Assembly: GCF_003024525.3 (NCBI RefSeq)
Contig: NZ_CP035934.2
Span: 1,922,001-1,986,000, forward strand
Length of the DNA stretch: 64,000 nucleotides
Direction: 5' to 3'
From: Acinetobacter cumulans
GTDB taxonomy: Bacteria > Pseudomonadota > Gammaproteobacteria > Pseudomonadales > Moraxellaceae
Shown here: positions 53,083-62,145 of the stretch, in pieces
How the letters are laid out: every line of letters begins with the position of its first letter
Numbering within the stretch: the stretch's first letter is position 1
Position numbers and translations under genes: made by a program
The notes under the pieces: model-generated
The model's input: only the letters and a program-made list of their open reading frames with translations
Database searches by the model: none
What the model was told of the DNA's origin: nothing

Positions 53083-53997
53083 AGATCTCTTTCATAAATC
53101 AAAAAAAGATCTTTCTTTTGCCGATTATTTGTACCAAAGAATCTTAAATAATCGAGCATAATCTGCGTATGAAATATATCGATTCAAAGAAGCTTTCTGA
53201 AACACAGTTTAAGCGATACACAGGCATCTCATGGTCAACATTTTATTTAATGGTTGAGCAATTACAGAAGCATATTCCTGCGAAAGGCAGACCCTCTAAA
53301 TTGAGCATAGAGGATCAGATTCTTCTATGCTTAAGTTATTGGCGTGAATACCGAACATTATTTCATGTGGCAACTAGTTATGGCGTGTCAGAGCCCACTG
53401 CTTCAAGAATTGTCCGCCATGTAGAGATTGCCTGATCAAGTCCAATCTATTCAATCTACCGAAGCATTTGCCCGAAGGTGAAGGCATTGACTGGAATGCG
53501 GTGATTGTAGATGCCACAGAAATTCCAATACAAAGGCCTAAAAAAACAGAAGAAAAGCTATAGTGGCAAAAAGAAGGCACATACTTTCAAAGTGCAGGCC
53601 ATCATTCATTATCAAACTCGAAAAATCCTAAGTTTATGCACGAGTCGTGGTGCCGTACATGACTTCGAACTCTTCAAACGCAACTTGAATCAGATTCCTA
53701 CAGGTGCCTTTATCCTTGCTGATAAGGGTTATCAAGGAATTTATACAGTGTATCCAAACAGCTTGTTGCCATTAAAAGCAAAGAAGCGCTGTAAACTTGA
53801 TCCTGAACTCAAAATTTACAATCAGGAAATTAATAAAAGAAGAATAGGGATTGAGCATGTATTTGGCTGTTTGAAAACCTTCAAAATCCTTGCTGAGCGA
53901 TATCGTAACCGTGGCAAAAGATTGGGCTTAAGATTCAATTTAATTGCGGGAATCTATAATATGGAACTGAGTGAAAAATGACTTATGAAAGAAGTCT
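53083..53997 (+). mobile_element. IS5-family insertion sequence (915 bp)
   Basis: Ends are 19-bp inverted repeats matching at 16 of 19 positions: AGATCTCTTTCATAAATCA (53083-53101) and the reverse complement of TGACTTATGAAAGAAGTCT (53979-53997). A 3-bp ATT flanks both sides, a likely target duplication. The single transposase gene spans nearly the whole element and is frameshifted, so this copy is probably immobile unless complemented. It sits between the GT2 operon and the ygjP-like gene. Element name not assigned. Confidence 0.88.
53169..53981 (+). pseudogene. IS5-family DDE transposase with two frameshifts
   Basis: Frame 1 (from 53169) gives an N-terminal HTH domain with GRPSKLSIEDQILLCLSYWR and SEPTASRIVRHVE, then meets TGA at 53435. 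The protein continues in another frame from about 53426 (CLIKSNLFNLPKHLPEG and VDATEIPIQRPKK, the first Asp), and returns to the first frame at an A7 tract (53540-53546) for KSYSGKKKAHTFKVQ, ADKGYQG and GIEHVFGCLK, the remaining DDE residues. One base lost near 53424-53427 and one A gained in the A7 tract explain the pattern. About 270 residues if repaired. Confidence 0.82.
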
Positions 53998-54156
53998 ATT
54001 AAAGTAAATACTCTAATTCTATTTATCTAAATAATAAAAAAGAAAATATATAAAAAAATTAAAAATAAGGCTGTTTGCCTTTATAAAAATAAATAATCTA
54101 TTTTTTATATGTATAAATACTTAATAGATATCATTCATTATCTTCAAAAAATCGAT

Positions 54157-54834
54157 TTATTTATTCCACCACCATGGCAAGGCCGTGGTTTTTAAAATTT
54201 TCCGATGCTGCTGAAAATAAACATCATGCTTTTGGACTTCTGCCCAAAAGTTTGAACTGTGATCAAAGTGCTTAGTATGTGCTAACTCATGTACCGCAAC
54301 ATAACGCGTGATTTCATGCGGAAACAGTACCAATCCGCTATTCAGCATAATGTCATGCTTGGCAGAACAGCTGCCCCAGCGGGTTTTAGGCTGACGAACT
54401 GCGCATTGATTAAATCTCAGTCCTGTTTCACTACTTAGCTTATTCAAATACGTCGGTAAATATTGCTTTGCATACGCTATGACAAAAGACTTTAAATAAG
54501 ATTCAGGCTGTCGATCACTGATGAATAGTTGATGATTTTCTTCATCTAAAATGAATGAATGTTTTTGAGTTTGATATATAACTTGCAAAGGCCGTTCTAA
54601 ATTAAAGAGTTTTAATTCAATTGGAAGTGTCTTATCAATTTGGCCTGCTTTTTCCTGCTGCTTTTGCCATGTTTCAATCATCCATTGTTCTGATTGTTTT
54701 AAAAACTCTTGAACTTGGCGCTGCGTGCAAAACTGGGGAACAGTTAATTTAATTTGAGTTGGTTCTACACGTAGTCTCAAGCGTGTGGCACGTAATTTTC
54801 GAGTGATTTGAATTTCAGGAAGGTTTGGTGTCAT
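54157..54834 (-). CDS. YgjP/SprT-like zinc metallohydrolase (DUF45)
   Basis: 225-residue predicted cytosolic metalloprotein. Zinc motif HELAH is at 182-186, with a third ligand in HFDHSSNFW (about 189-197), the arrangement of the DUF45/WLM/YgjP clan. TRWGSCSAKHDIMLN (151-165) is the family signature. Activity is unproven; relatives are thought to be proteases. ATG at 54834 is used. The gene lies beside the insertion sequence, with 159 bp of AT-rich sequence between. Confidence 0.82.
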   Translation of the reverse strand: MTPNLPEIQITRKLRATRLRLRVEPTQIKLTVPQFCTQRQVQEFLKQSEQWMIETWQKQQEKAGQIDKTLPIELKLFNLERPLQVIYQTQKHSFILDEENHQLFISDRQPESYLKSFVIAYAKQYLPTYLNKLSSETGLRFNQCAVRQPKTRWGSCSAKHDIMLNSGLVLFPHEITRYVAVHELAHTKHFDHSSNFWAEVQKHDVYFQQHRKILKTTALPWWWNK

Positions 54835-54908
54835 TTATTCTTTTTAAAAGCTTATTAATAATGCATAAAATTGAATTTTAAATAGTTTTCAAAAACATAT
54901 TAGGAGTC

Positions 54909-54989
54909 CCTTCTCCCTCTGGGAGAAGGTTAGGATGAGGGTGCTGTTAAAAAGAAACCTCTCCCTAACCCTCTCCTAAAAGGAGAGGG
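54909..54989. repeat. REP-like palindromic intergenic element
   Basis: Two perfect GC-rich hairpins: CCTTCTCCC/GGGAGAAGG (54909-54929) and CCCTCTCCT/AGGAGAGGG (54969-54989). The inner GGTTAGG and CCTAACC are also complementary, so both hairpins can nest in one larger fold. It stands out in AT-rich surroundings and is typical of dispersed REP or BIME-type repeats. It lies downstream of rpiA and may end its transcript. Confidence 0.68.
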
Positions 54990-55002
54990 AAATATTAGCC
55001 TA

Positions 55003-55674
55003 TTAAACAGCAGTACGCTCTTCAATACCGTTATCGGTTGCTACAACAGCAATATCCGCTTTGTTTAACGCAAAGATACCGTTACACACAACACCAGGAA
55101 TGTCATTCAAAGTCTTTTCAAGCTCTAACGCATTTAAGATATTTAAGTTGTGTACGTCTAAAATCACGTTACCGTTATCTGTCACTACACCTTCGCGGTA
55201 AACTGGGTCACCGCCTAAAGAGACGATTTTACGCGCAACAGCAGAGCGTGCCATTGGAATCACTTCTACAGGAAGCGGAAAATCACGGCCCAATTGATCT
55301 ACCCATTTTGAATCATCTACGATACAAACGAATTTTTTCGCAATAGACGCAACAATTTTTTCACGTGTAAGTGCAGCGCCACCGCCTTTAATCATGTGCA
55401 TGTGACGGTCAATTTCATCAGCACCATCTACGTAGGCATCCAAACCGCCTACGCTGTTCATATCTACAACTTCAATGCCTAATTTTTTAAGGCGTTGTGC
55501 AGTTGCTTCAGAACTCGCAACAGCCGCTTCCAATTGAAGTTCTGGCAATAATTCAATGAGGAAGTTCACAGTACTTCCTGTACCAACACCCAAAATACCG
55601 CCTTTTGGCAAATGCTTTAACGCAGCTTTTGCGACAGCTTGTTTCTTTTCATCTTGGGTAGCATACAGACTCAT
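55003..55674 (-). CDS. rpiA: Ribose-5-phosphate isomerase A
   Basis: Interconverts ribose-5-phosphate and ribulose-5-phosphate. The 223-residue product has [37 protein letters not shown] (catalytic Asp and Glu region) and [19 protein letters not shown] at 55674 is preferred over an in-frame TTG at 55686. It is divergent from ilvA with about 108 bp between, so the two share a promoter region. A REP-like element follows. Confidence 0.96.
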   Translation of the reverse strand: MSLYATQDEKKQAVAKAALKHLPKGGILGVGTGSTVNFLIELLPELQLEAAVASSEATAQRLKKLGIEVVDMNSVGGLDAYVDGADEIDRHMHMIKGGGAALTREKIVASIAKKFVCIVDDSKWVDQLGRDFPLPVEVIPMARSAVARKIVSLGGDPVYREGVVTDNGNVILDVHNLNILNALELEKTLNDIPGVVCNGIFALNKADIAVVATDNGIEERTAV

Positions 55675-55781
55675 AACTTGGCTCAACTATTTTTTGACAT
55701 TTGTTGCTGATTTTACAGCCCAAATGTACGGGTGTTTGTTACAATGAACGCCTATTTTAAACTGTTAGATGGAAAATTAAC

Positions 55782-57320
55782 ATGCTGTCTCGTTTGGTTC
55801 GACAAATATTACAGGCAACGGTCTATGACGTTGCAATCGAAACCCCACTCGAAGCAGCGCCACGAATTAGTGAAAAGCTCAAGAATAATATCCGTTTTAA
55901 ACGTGAAGACTTGCAGCCTGTCTTTTCTTTCAAATTGCGCGGTGCCTACAACCGTATCAGTCAATTACCGAAATCTCAGTTAGAACGTGGCGTTATTACT
56001 GCTTCTGCAGGTAACCATGCTCAAGGCGTGGCATTATCTGGTAAAAAGTTGGGTATTCGCGCCATTATTGTCATGCCAAAGACAACACCTGATATTAAAG
56101 TTCAAGCCGTTAAACGCTTAGGCGGTGAAGTAGTACTGCATGGTGACTCTTTTGACGTCGCAAACAAATATGCAATCCAGCGCGCAAAAGATGAAGGCAT
56201 GTCGTTTATTCCCCCTTATGACGATGAACTCGTTATGGCGGGTCAAGGTACAATTGCCAACGAAATTTTACGTCAATGGCGTGATGTCGACTACGTATTC
56301 GTTGCAGTAGGCGGTGGCGGTCTAATTGCTGGTGTAGCAGCCTACTTAGGTGATGTAGCACCGCATGTTAAAGTCATTCCTGTTGAATATGATGAATCTG
56401 CATGTTTAAAAGCAGCGTTCGAAGCCAATGAACGTGTCATTCTTCCATCTGTAGGTTTATTTGCCGACGGTACTGCCGTTGCGCAAATTGGTGAAAAGCC
56501 ATTTGAAGTGATTCAACTGCAAAAATCAGATAACTCAGGCCCAATTGTTGAGCGTGAAGTTGTACTGGTAAATACAGATGAAATCTGTGCAGCCATTAAG
56601 GATACCTTTGATGAATGCCGTAGCATTGTTGAACCATCTGGTGCAATGGCGCTTGCAGGGATTAAAAAGTATGTTGCTGAGCATGGCCTAGAAGATAAAA
56701 ATATGGTGTCAATTGTTTGCGGTGCAAACATGAACTTTGACCGCTTACGCTATATTGCAGAACGTACAGAACTCGGTGAACGTAAAGAAGCAATCTTTGC
56801 CGTAACCATTCCAGAAGAAAAAGGTTCTTTCCTTAAATTCTGTCGTGCTCTGCAAGGCCGTAACATCACAGAATTCAACTACCGTGCAAGTGATTCTTCT
56901 GCGGCGCAAGTCTTTGTGGGTATCAGCCTAAAAGGTGGAGAAAAAGAACGTCATGACATCTATGAAACATTAAAGTTTGAATACGATGTAGATGATCTTT
57001 CTGATGATGAAGTCGCTAAGCTTCATATCCGTTATTTAATTGGCGGTCATGCAGATATCGAAAATGAACGCCTATTCCGTGTTGAATTCCCTGAACGTCC
57101 AGGTGCGCTACTGACTTTCTTGGAACGTCTTGGCCCTACCCACAACATCACGCTTTTCCATTACCGTAACCACGGTGCTGCTGAAGGTCGCGTACTGGTG
57201 GGTATGGAAGCAACTGATGCTAAACAAAATCCAGACGGTTTAATTGAAACACTAGAAAGCATTACTTATCCGTATGCTGAAATCACCAATAACTTGGGTT
57301 ACCAACGTTTCTTAAAATAA
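55782..57320 (+). CDS. ilvA: Threonine ammonia-lyase, biosynthetic
   Basis: PLP enzyme that deaminates threonine to 2-oxobutanoate for isoleucine synthesis. PLP-binding Lys51 lies in FSFKLRGAYNR, the glycine loop is VAVGGGGLIAGV, and GDSFDVANKYA and SAGNHAQGVALSG are conserved. At 512 residues it has the two C-terminal ACT-like regulatory domains (about 335-512), so isoleucine inhibition is expected. TGGAAAA precedes ATG 55782. A terminator follows. Confidence 0.96.
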   Translation: MLSRLVRQILQATVYDVAIETPLEAAPRISEKLKNNIRFKREDLQPVFSFKLRGAYNRISQLPKSQLERGVITASAGNHAQGVALSGKKLGIRAIIVMPKTTPDIKVQAVKRLGGEVVLHGDSFDVANKYAIQRAKDEGMSFIPPYDDELVMAGQGTIANEILRQWRDVDYVFVAVGGGGLIAGVAAYLGDVAPHVKVIPVEYDESACLKAAFEANERVILPSVGLFADGTAVAQIGEKPFEVIQLQKSDNSGPIVEREVVLVNTDEICAAIKDTFDECRSIVEPSGAMALAGIKKYVAEHGLEDKNMVSIVCGANMNFDRLRYIAERTELGERKEAIFAVTIPEEKGSFLKFCRALQGRNITEFNYRASDSSAAQVFVGISLKGGEKERHDIYETLKFEYDVDDLSDDEVAKLHIRYLIGGHADIENERLFRVEFPERPGALLTFLERLGPTHNITLFHYRNHGAAEGRVLVGMEATDAKQNPDGLIETLESITYPYAEITNNLGYQRFLK

Positions 57321-57332
57321 GCCGATTTGTAT

Positions 57333-57363
57333 AAAAAAGCCTGCATGATTGCAGGCTTTTTTA
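57333..57363. terminator. Terminator of ilvA
   Basis: AAAAAAGCCTGCA and TGCAGGCTTTTTT form a perfect 13-bp stem with a TGAT loop, 13 bp after the ilvA stop. Confidence 0.95.
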
Positions 57364-57427
57364 TTTTGTTGGCATCTAATTTTGCATAAGCCATTTTATA
57401 AATATCTAATCTTAAGTTGTGCCAAAC

Positions 57428-57973
57428 CTAAGTAGATTGCAAACAATCCGACATTGAAAATAGCTCAATTTTCAATTGTTCTGCTTTAAATTGCTTTTCA
57501 AACTTTTTACAAAATTTATTCAGTTTTTCTGCATGTGCTGGAACTGCAATCCAATAATATTGATCCGCATAAATGAGTAGCATCCGAAAATTATATGCGT
57601 CTAAGCGCTCATAAATTTTAGACAATATCATCTCGATCACTTGCTCTTGAACTTGGTAATTCTTTCCAATATTTGCTTTGTTTTTTTCATAATGATAAAG
57701 CGTAGGTTGAACTGCCTGCATCATTTCAAATTGGGCTTTTTCCAAGTCTAGTGCCAAGTCTTGTAAAACAGCTGCCTGATGAATATGACTTTCTAAAGCA
57801 TGTTCGGGATGTAAAGCCATTAAATAAGTTCGGGTGTAACCCTTATTTTTCTCAGTCATCATCCATGCTTTAAAATGTTCAAAATCGCGTCGTTGGCTTT
57901 CCTTTGGCACTTTCTTAAAGTCTAATTCTGGAAACCATTCCTGCAGAATCTTATATATTTTTTTATCATTCAT
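57428..57973 (-). CDS. Hypothetical protein, paralogue of the next upstream gene
   Basis: 181 residues from ATG 57973 (MNDKKIYKILQEWFPEL), chosen because it aligns with the start of the neighbouring paralogue; an in-frame ATG at 58012 gives an extra 13 residues. It shares the order helix-FPEL-...-FE.FKAW near the N-terminus and ILSKIYE...YNFRMLLIYADQYYWIAVP near the C-terminus with 58173-58679. It is soluble and acidic to neutral with no catalytic motif seen. Function unknown. Confidence 0.62.
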   Translation of the reverse strand: MNDKKIYKILQEWFPELDFKKVPKESQRRDFEHFKAWMMTEKNKGYTRTYLMALHPEHALESHIHQAAVLQDLALDLEKAQFEMMQAVQPTLYHYEKNKANIGKNYQVQEQVIEMILSKIYERLDAYNFRMLLIYADQYYWIAVPAHAEKLNKFCKKFEKQFKAEQLKIELFSMSDCLQST

Positions 57974-58172
57974 CGTGAAGGCACTTAAATACGTGGTCGA
58001 ACAATTGACCATTTCAAATGATTAACAGGCCTTTGCGCCAGCAATGCGCCATTTAATTAACACATTCAGAGCATAACTATGCAATTTGAAAGATTCATGA
58101 CAATAGCTGAACAGAATTGTTTTAAATCGCATCAAAAGACAACCATGGTGAAATAATACAAGAGAACTTGAT

Positions 58173-58679
58173 TTAATCGATGCGAAGCATTGGCTCAGAT
58201 GCACTAAATACCAATCCAAAATGATGAATAATATTTTGAATTAATTCATCATTTTCTGGAACCAACATCCAATACGGTTGATCTTGTTCAATAGCCAGCA
58301 CAGCCAAATCATAAGGCTCAACAAACATTTGGATATTGCTCAAAATGACTTTATAAGTAAACTCAAAATCATAAGCATGTAATTGATCTTCCTCGTACTC
58401 TTCTTCTAAATCTGAACTTTCGTACATATTATAAAAAGTCGACATCTCATCTTGTATATGACTTTTTAACTCATCTAAATCGATTTGCAATTGCTGAAGC
58501 CGATGACATTCGGCAATTCCGTTTTGCTGAACATCTAAACCATCTAAGCGCATTAAATTCGGGTAAAGCTGATTTATCCATGCTTCAAAATTTGAAAACA
58601 GTTCTGGTTCATCAGGTAAAGGCAGCTCCTTTAATTCTGGAAATGCCATACGTATTAACTCATACAAGGTTGCACTCAT
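58173..58679 (-). CDS. Hypothetical protein, paralogue of the next downstream gene
   Basis: 168 residues, acidic, starting MSATLYELIRMAFPELKELP. It matches its neighbour in the N-terminal FPEL...FEAWI region and in YKVILSNIQ...YDLAVLAIEQDQPYWMLVP. The middle is a Glu/Asp-rich stretch (DLEEEYEEDQ). No signal peptide, no known motif. The two genes are on one strand, about 200 bp apart, and may be an old tandem duplication. Cofactor or immunity-type roles are conceivable but unsupported. Confidence 0.66.
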   Translation of the reverse strand: MSATLYELIRMAFPELKELPLPDEPELFSNFEAWINQLYPNLMRLDGLDVQQNGIAECHRLQQLQIDLDELKSHIQDEMSTFYNMYESSDLEEEYEEDQLHAYDFEFTYKVILSNIQMFVEPYDLAVLAIEQDQPYWMLVPENDELIQNIIHHFGLVFSASEPMLRID

Positions 58680-58855
58680 CTCCCGCTCCTTACAGAGTGG
58701 TCCAGTATTTTGCTTTTATTTCTTTACAGCATGTAAGCTGAATAGCTGGACAGATCAGAAAAAGATACTATATCGAGAACAAGCTTAGACGAATCTGCTT
58801 CATGCAAACAGCAGTGAATCGTTAATAAATATGATCGTAATAAAAAGGACTGAAT

Positions 58856-59509
58856 ATGGCGCAATTTGCAGTCATTGGTTTGGGTAGTTTTGGCGCAACT
58901 GTTGCCACGGAATTAATTGGACTTCATCATGATGTCATTGGTATAGACAGCAACAAAAAATACGTCGAAAGTATTTCCGAACAACTGACCCATGCTGTTA
59001 TTGCCGATGCAACAGATGAGCATGTACTACAGGAATTAAATATACAAAACTGTGATGCTGCTGTGGTGGCAATTGGTGAAGACATTGAAGCCAGTATTTT
59101 ATGCGTGCTCCATCTTAAAAATATGGGGCTAAAAAAGATCTGGGTGAAAGCCAAATCTAAAGCACATCACATGATTTTAACCCATTTGGGTGTGACTAAA
59201 ATTATTCACCCTGAAGAAGACATGGGTGTACGTGTAGCGCAATCTCTAAGCTATCCAATGGTTAGTCGCTATATGGTCTTAGATGACGATCATTACATCG
59301 TTAAAGTACAACTTAAGGAAGCTCAAAATGGCATGCGCTTTCATCAGTTAATGGATCAAAATGAAGTCCGAACGCTACTGCATAAGCGCGGTCCAGAAAT
59401 TTTATTTAGCATTGACCCAAATATGATTTTGCAAACCAATGATATTTTAGTTGTTGAAGGTTTACTCGAACCATTACGTCGACTCGCAAAGCACTTTAAA
59501 ACCGAATGA
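58856..59509 (+). CDS. ktrA: KtrA-type potassium uptake regulatory subunit (RCK)
   Basis: 217-residue cytosolic RCK protein that gates the KtrB channel. The nucleotide-binding loop GLGSFG is at 8-13, IDSNKKYVES places the acidic residue after strand 2, and the RCK C-terminal domain spans about 135-217. It overlaps ktrB by 4 bp (ATGA). AAAAGGA lies before the ATG. ATP/ADP or NAD binding would link potassium uptake to energy or osmotic state. Confidence 0.93.
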   Translation: MAQFAVIGLGSFGATVATELIGLHHDVIGIDSNKKYVESISEQLTHAVIADATDEHVLQELNIQNCDAAVVAIGEDIEASILCVLHLKNMGLKKIWVKAKSKAHHMILTHLGVTKIIHPEEDMGVRVAQSLSYPMVSRYMVLDDDHYIVKVQLKEAQNGMRFHQLMDQNEVRTLLHKRGPEILFSIDPNMILQTNDILVVEGLLEPLRRLAKHFKTE

Positions 59510-60843
59510 AACTACATAATAAAAAGCGCAAGACGCTCAATCTTAGTCCGCCCAGCATATTAGCATTGGGCTTTCTCAGTCTAATTTGTATTGGCACCTT
59601 ATTGCTGAAGCTTCCCTTTGCGCATCATCAAGAGCTGAGCTGGTTACATGCTTTATTTACAGCAACTTCGGCAGTTACGATTACTGGATTATCGGTTGTG
59701 AATGTCGGTGAAGCTTATACTGTGTTTGGTAAAGTCATCATTATGCTTTTACTTCAATGTGGTGGATTAGGCTTTATGACTTTTGCCATATTAGCAGTTA
59801 TGAGCCTTTCTCCAAAAATTGGCTTAAAACAGCAAATTTTAGCGCAAGACACCATTGGAGAAACCAGTTTACGTAAGGTGAGTTACACCATTAAAGGTGT
59901 CTTACTCTACTCCTTATTTTTTGAAGCTATTGGCACCATTGTCTTAACGATTGCATGGCTAGATGATTACAACTTTGCCCAAGCATTTTTCTATGCCGCC
60001 TTTTACAGTATTTCCGCCTTTAACAATGGGGGATTTTCCCTCTTCCCTAATAGCTTAATGAGCTTTGCCGACCAATACATTATTACCTTTACGATCAGTA
60101 TGCTGTATATCATTGGCGGGGTTGGTTTTTTAGTCCTGATGGACATCAAACGCAATAAAAAATGGCGTAGCTTAAGCACCAACAGCAAACTTATTTTAAG
60201 CAGTATTTTAGGTTTAAATATCACGGCTTTTCTGATTATGTGGGGTTTAGAAGCCAATAATCCGCTAACTTTGGCACACATGAGTTTGGGCGATCAAGCG
60301 GTTAATGCCTGGTTCCACGCGACCGTGCCCCGCTCTTCTGGTTTCAATAGCTTACCGTTAGAGCACATGAGCAATGCATCTGCATTGGTAACTATGCTTC
60401 TTATGTTCATTGGTGGGGGTTCACTCAGTACGGCGGGTGGCATTAAAGTTGGCACTTTTATTATTATGATACTCAGCGTTATTACTTTTTTAAGGCGCCA
60501 AGATGAACTTCGCGTGTTCAATCACTCGGTATCTAAAGTAACATCATTTAAAGCATTTGCCGTGGTTTCTATTACAGTTATGCTGATTTTTCTTGGCTTT
60601 TTTAGTTTATTGCTCCTTGAGCCAAATAAAAACTTTTTGGATTTATTATTTGAAACTGTCTCAGCAGCCTGTACGGTAGGCTTATCACGTGGGATTACTG
60701 ATGATTTGCAACCTGCGAGTCTGTGGGTGCTGATGCTACTGATGTTTGCTGGTCGTTTAGGGCCATTAACCTTGGCCTATTTAATTGCCACCCCTAAAAA
60801 GAGTCGCTTAAAACATCCACAAGCCGAAATTCAGATTGGATAA
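59506..60843 (+). CDS. ktrB: KtrB-type potassium transporter, channel subunit
   Basis: 445-residue polytopic inner-membrane protein of the Trk/Ktr/HKT family. The selectivity filter glycines are seen in repeats such as TATSAVTITGLSVVN, ISAFNNGGFSLFP, ATVPRSSGFNSLP and SAACTVGLSRGI. It begins in the ATGA overlap with ktrA. Together they make a Na-dependent or Na-independent potassium uptake system. A shared bidirectional terminator with pldA follows. Confidence 0.93.
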   Translation: MKLHNKKRKTLNLSPPSILALGFLSLICIGTLLLKLPFAHHQELSWLHALFTATSAVTITGLSVVNVGEAYTVFGKVIIMLLLQCGGLGFMTFAILAVMSLSPKIGLKQQILAQDTIGETSLRKVSYTIKGVLLYSLFFEAIGTIVLTIAWLDDYNFAQAFFYAAFYSISAFNNGGFSLFPNSLMSFADQYIITFTISMLYIIGGVGFLVLMDIKRNKKWRSLSTNSKLILSSILGLNITAFLIMWGLEANNPLTLAHMSLGDQAVNAWFHATVPRSSGFNSLPLEHMSNASALVTMLLMFIGGGSLSTAGGIKVGTFIIMILSVITFLRRQDELRVFNHSVSKVTSFKAFAVVSITVMLIFLGFFSLLLLEPNKNFLDLLFETVSAACTVGLSRGITDDLQPASLWVLMLLMFAGRLGPLTLAYLIATPKKSRLKHPQAEIQIG

Positions 60844-60882
60844 TTCACATAATCCAACACCCAAAACCTCAATCACGCATAT

Positions 60883-60909
60883 AAAAAACCACGCCTCGGC
60901 GTGGTTTTT
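60883..60909. terminator. Bidirectional terminator between ktrB and pldA
   Basis: AAAAACCACGC and GCGTGGTTTTT form a perfect 11-bp stem with a CTCG loop between convergent genes. Confidence 0.93.
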
Positions 60910-60941
60910 AAGTGATAGCTAAGTCGCTATTATCAAATCAT

Positions 60942-62120
60942 TTAATACCAATTCATCAAAGATACACCCACCCCGACATAAGTCGCACGGTGGTTATAAT
61001 CAATTAAGCTTTCGCCATAACCATCAAATAATTGTACGGTACCACGTAACTTACCACTGATTGGAAATGACCAATCAAACTGCATTGCACCATGTGAGTC
61101 ATCACCACCTTTTAATGAATGACGTAGCATTAAGCTAAACTCATGATCATTCCAGCGATAAAACGCAGTCATATCACCACGGCCCACATAATTTTTAATA
61201 TCTGGGTTATTGTCATCAGGCATATCTTCTTCAAGTCTATACCAAGGACGAAGCATTAGCGCAAAGTTATCACGCTCAAAACCTAGATTTAAAATCACAC
61301 GATTCCAGCTGCGTGACCACGGGTCAGAACGACCATTCGATTGATGGTTAAAGGTCAGGCCCAACATGCGCCAATTTAAACCCAGTAATTCATAGTTAGT
61401 ACGAAATACAATACTGGCTTCAGGTTCATAATTGGTTTCACGAAATGGACGAGATTCGTCTTCGTTATAAACTTGCCAACGAGATGACTGCGTATAACCC
61501 AACCAAACATCGCCATTGTCACCAAACAAGTTTTCAACAGCTTTGGTTTTTAATGACAATTGGAATTTAGCTTCCATCGAGGTTAAGCGTGTTTCTTCAG
61601 CTGCTGTCACTTTATTGAGTGGATTTGGGCTGTTCGGTTGTTCATTTTTATCTGAACTCCAAAAGCCTGGCAATAAATACACAGGTTGATACGCACGAAT
61701 ATTCCATGTGCCTAACTTACTCTCAGGCGAAAGCTCCCAGCGTCGATCTAATAAAGACAAATCAGGAGATAACTTCGGCGCTTCAACTGCAAATAAATGC
61801 TCAGACAATGCATTATTTACTTTTTCTTTCAAGCTAAGCTTAGCCGTCGCCTCAGGTTTAATTTCCTGAGCCGCTTGACGTTCCGAAACCAAAGAAGGCG
61901 CATTTACCGTGGGTAATGGTCTAAACAAAGTATCGTAGCAAGTCAAACGCTCAACATTTGAATCTAATGCTACACAGGCCTGTGCAGATGCTGGGTTAGG
62001 CATATCTTTTGCCAGAGGCGCAGATGTTGTTTGTACATCAGCATGCGCGGTTACAACCACGCATGCAGTAAAAGCAACACCATACTGTAAAGACTTACGC
62101 ATAGAGTTACGAAGCGTCAT
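60942..62120 (-). CDS. pldA: Outer-membrane phospholipase A1
   Basis: 392-residue calcium-dependent outer-membrane phospholipase (OMPLA). The triad matches E. coli: H259 and S261 in NHQSNGRSDP and N273 in SRSWN. FRETNYEPE, NPDIKNYVGRG and GYGESLIDYNHR are also conserved. Signal peptide ends about TAHA-DVQ; ATG at 62120 or 62102 could be the start. An N-terminal region of about 150 residues before the barrel is longer than in E. coli, with SLSEHLF and a Cys pair (ACVALD, LTCYDT). Confidence 0.93.
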   Translation of the reverse strand: MTLRNSMRKSLQYGVAFTACVVVTAHADVQTTSAPLAKDMPNPASAQACVALDSNVERLTCYDTLFRPLPTVNAPSLVSERQAAQEIKPEATAKLSLKEKVNNALSEHLFAVEAPKLSPDLSLLDRRWELSPESKLGTWNIRAYQPVYLLPGFWSSDKNEQPNSPNPLNKVTAAEETRLTSMEAKFQLSLKTKAVENLFGDNGDVWLGYTQSSRWQVYNEDESRPFRETNYEPEASIVFRTNYELLGLNWRMLGLTFNHQSNGRSDPWSRSWNRVILNLGFERDNFALMLRPWYRLEEDMPDDNNPDIKNYVGRGDMTAFYRWNDHEFSLMLRHSLKGGDDSHGAMQFDWSFPISGKLRGTVQLFDGYGESLIDYNHRATYVGVGVSLMNWY

Positions 62121-62145
62121 AAAGTTCCCTTCTTATTTTATTTAT

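Noticed and set aside
53511..53981. Second IS open frame as an independent gene
   Set aside because: It is the C-terminal part of the same transposase; the first Asp of the catalytic triad is encoded in the intermediate frame.
58022..58219. 65-codon minus-strand frame between the two paralogues
   Set aside because: Overlaps the end of the 58173-58679 gene in another frame and has no supporting signals.
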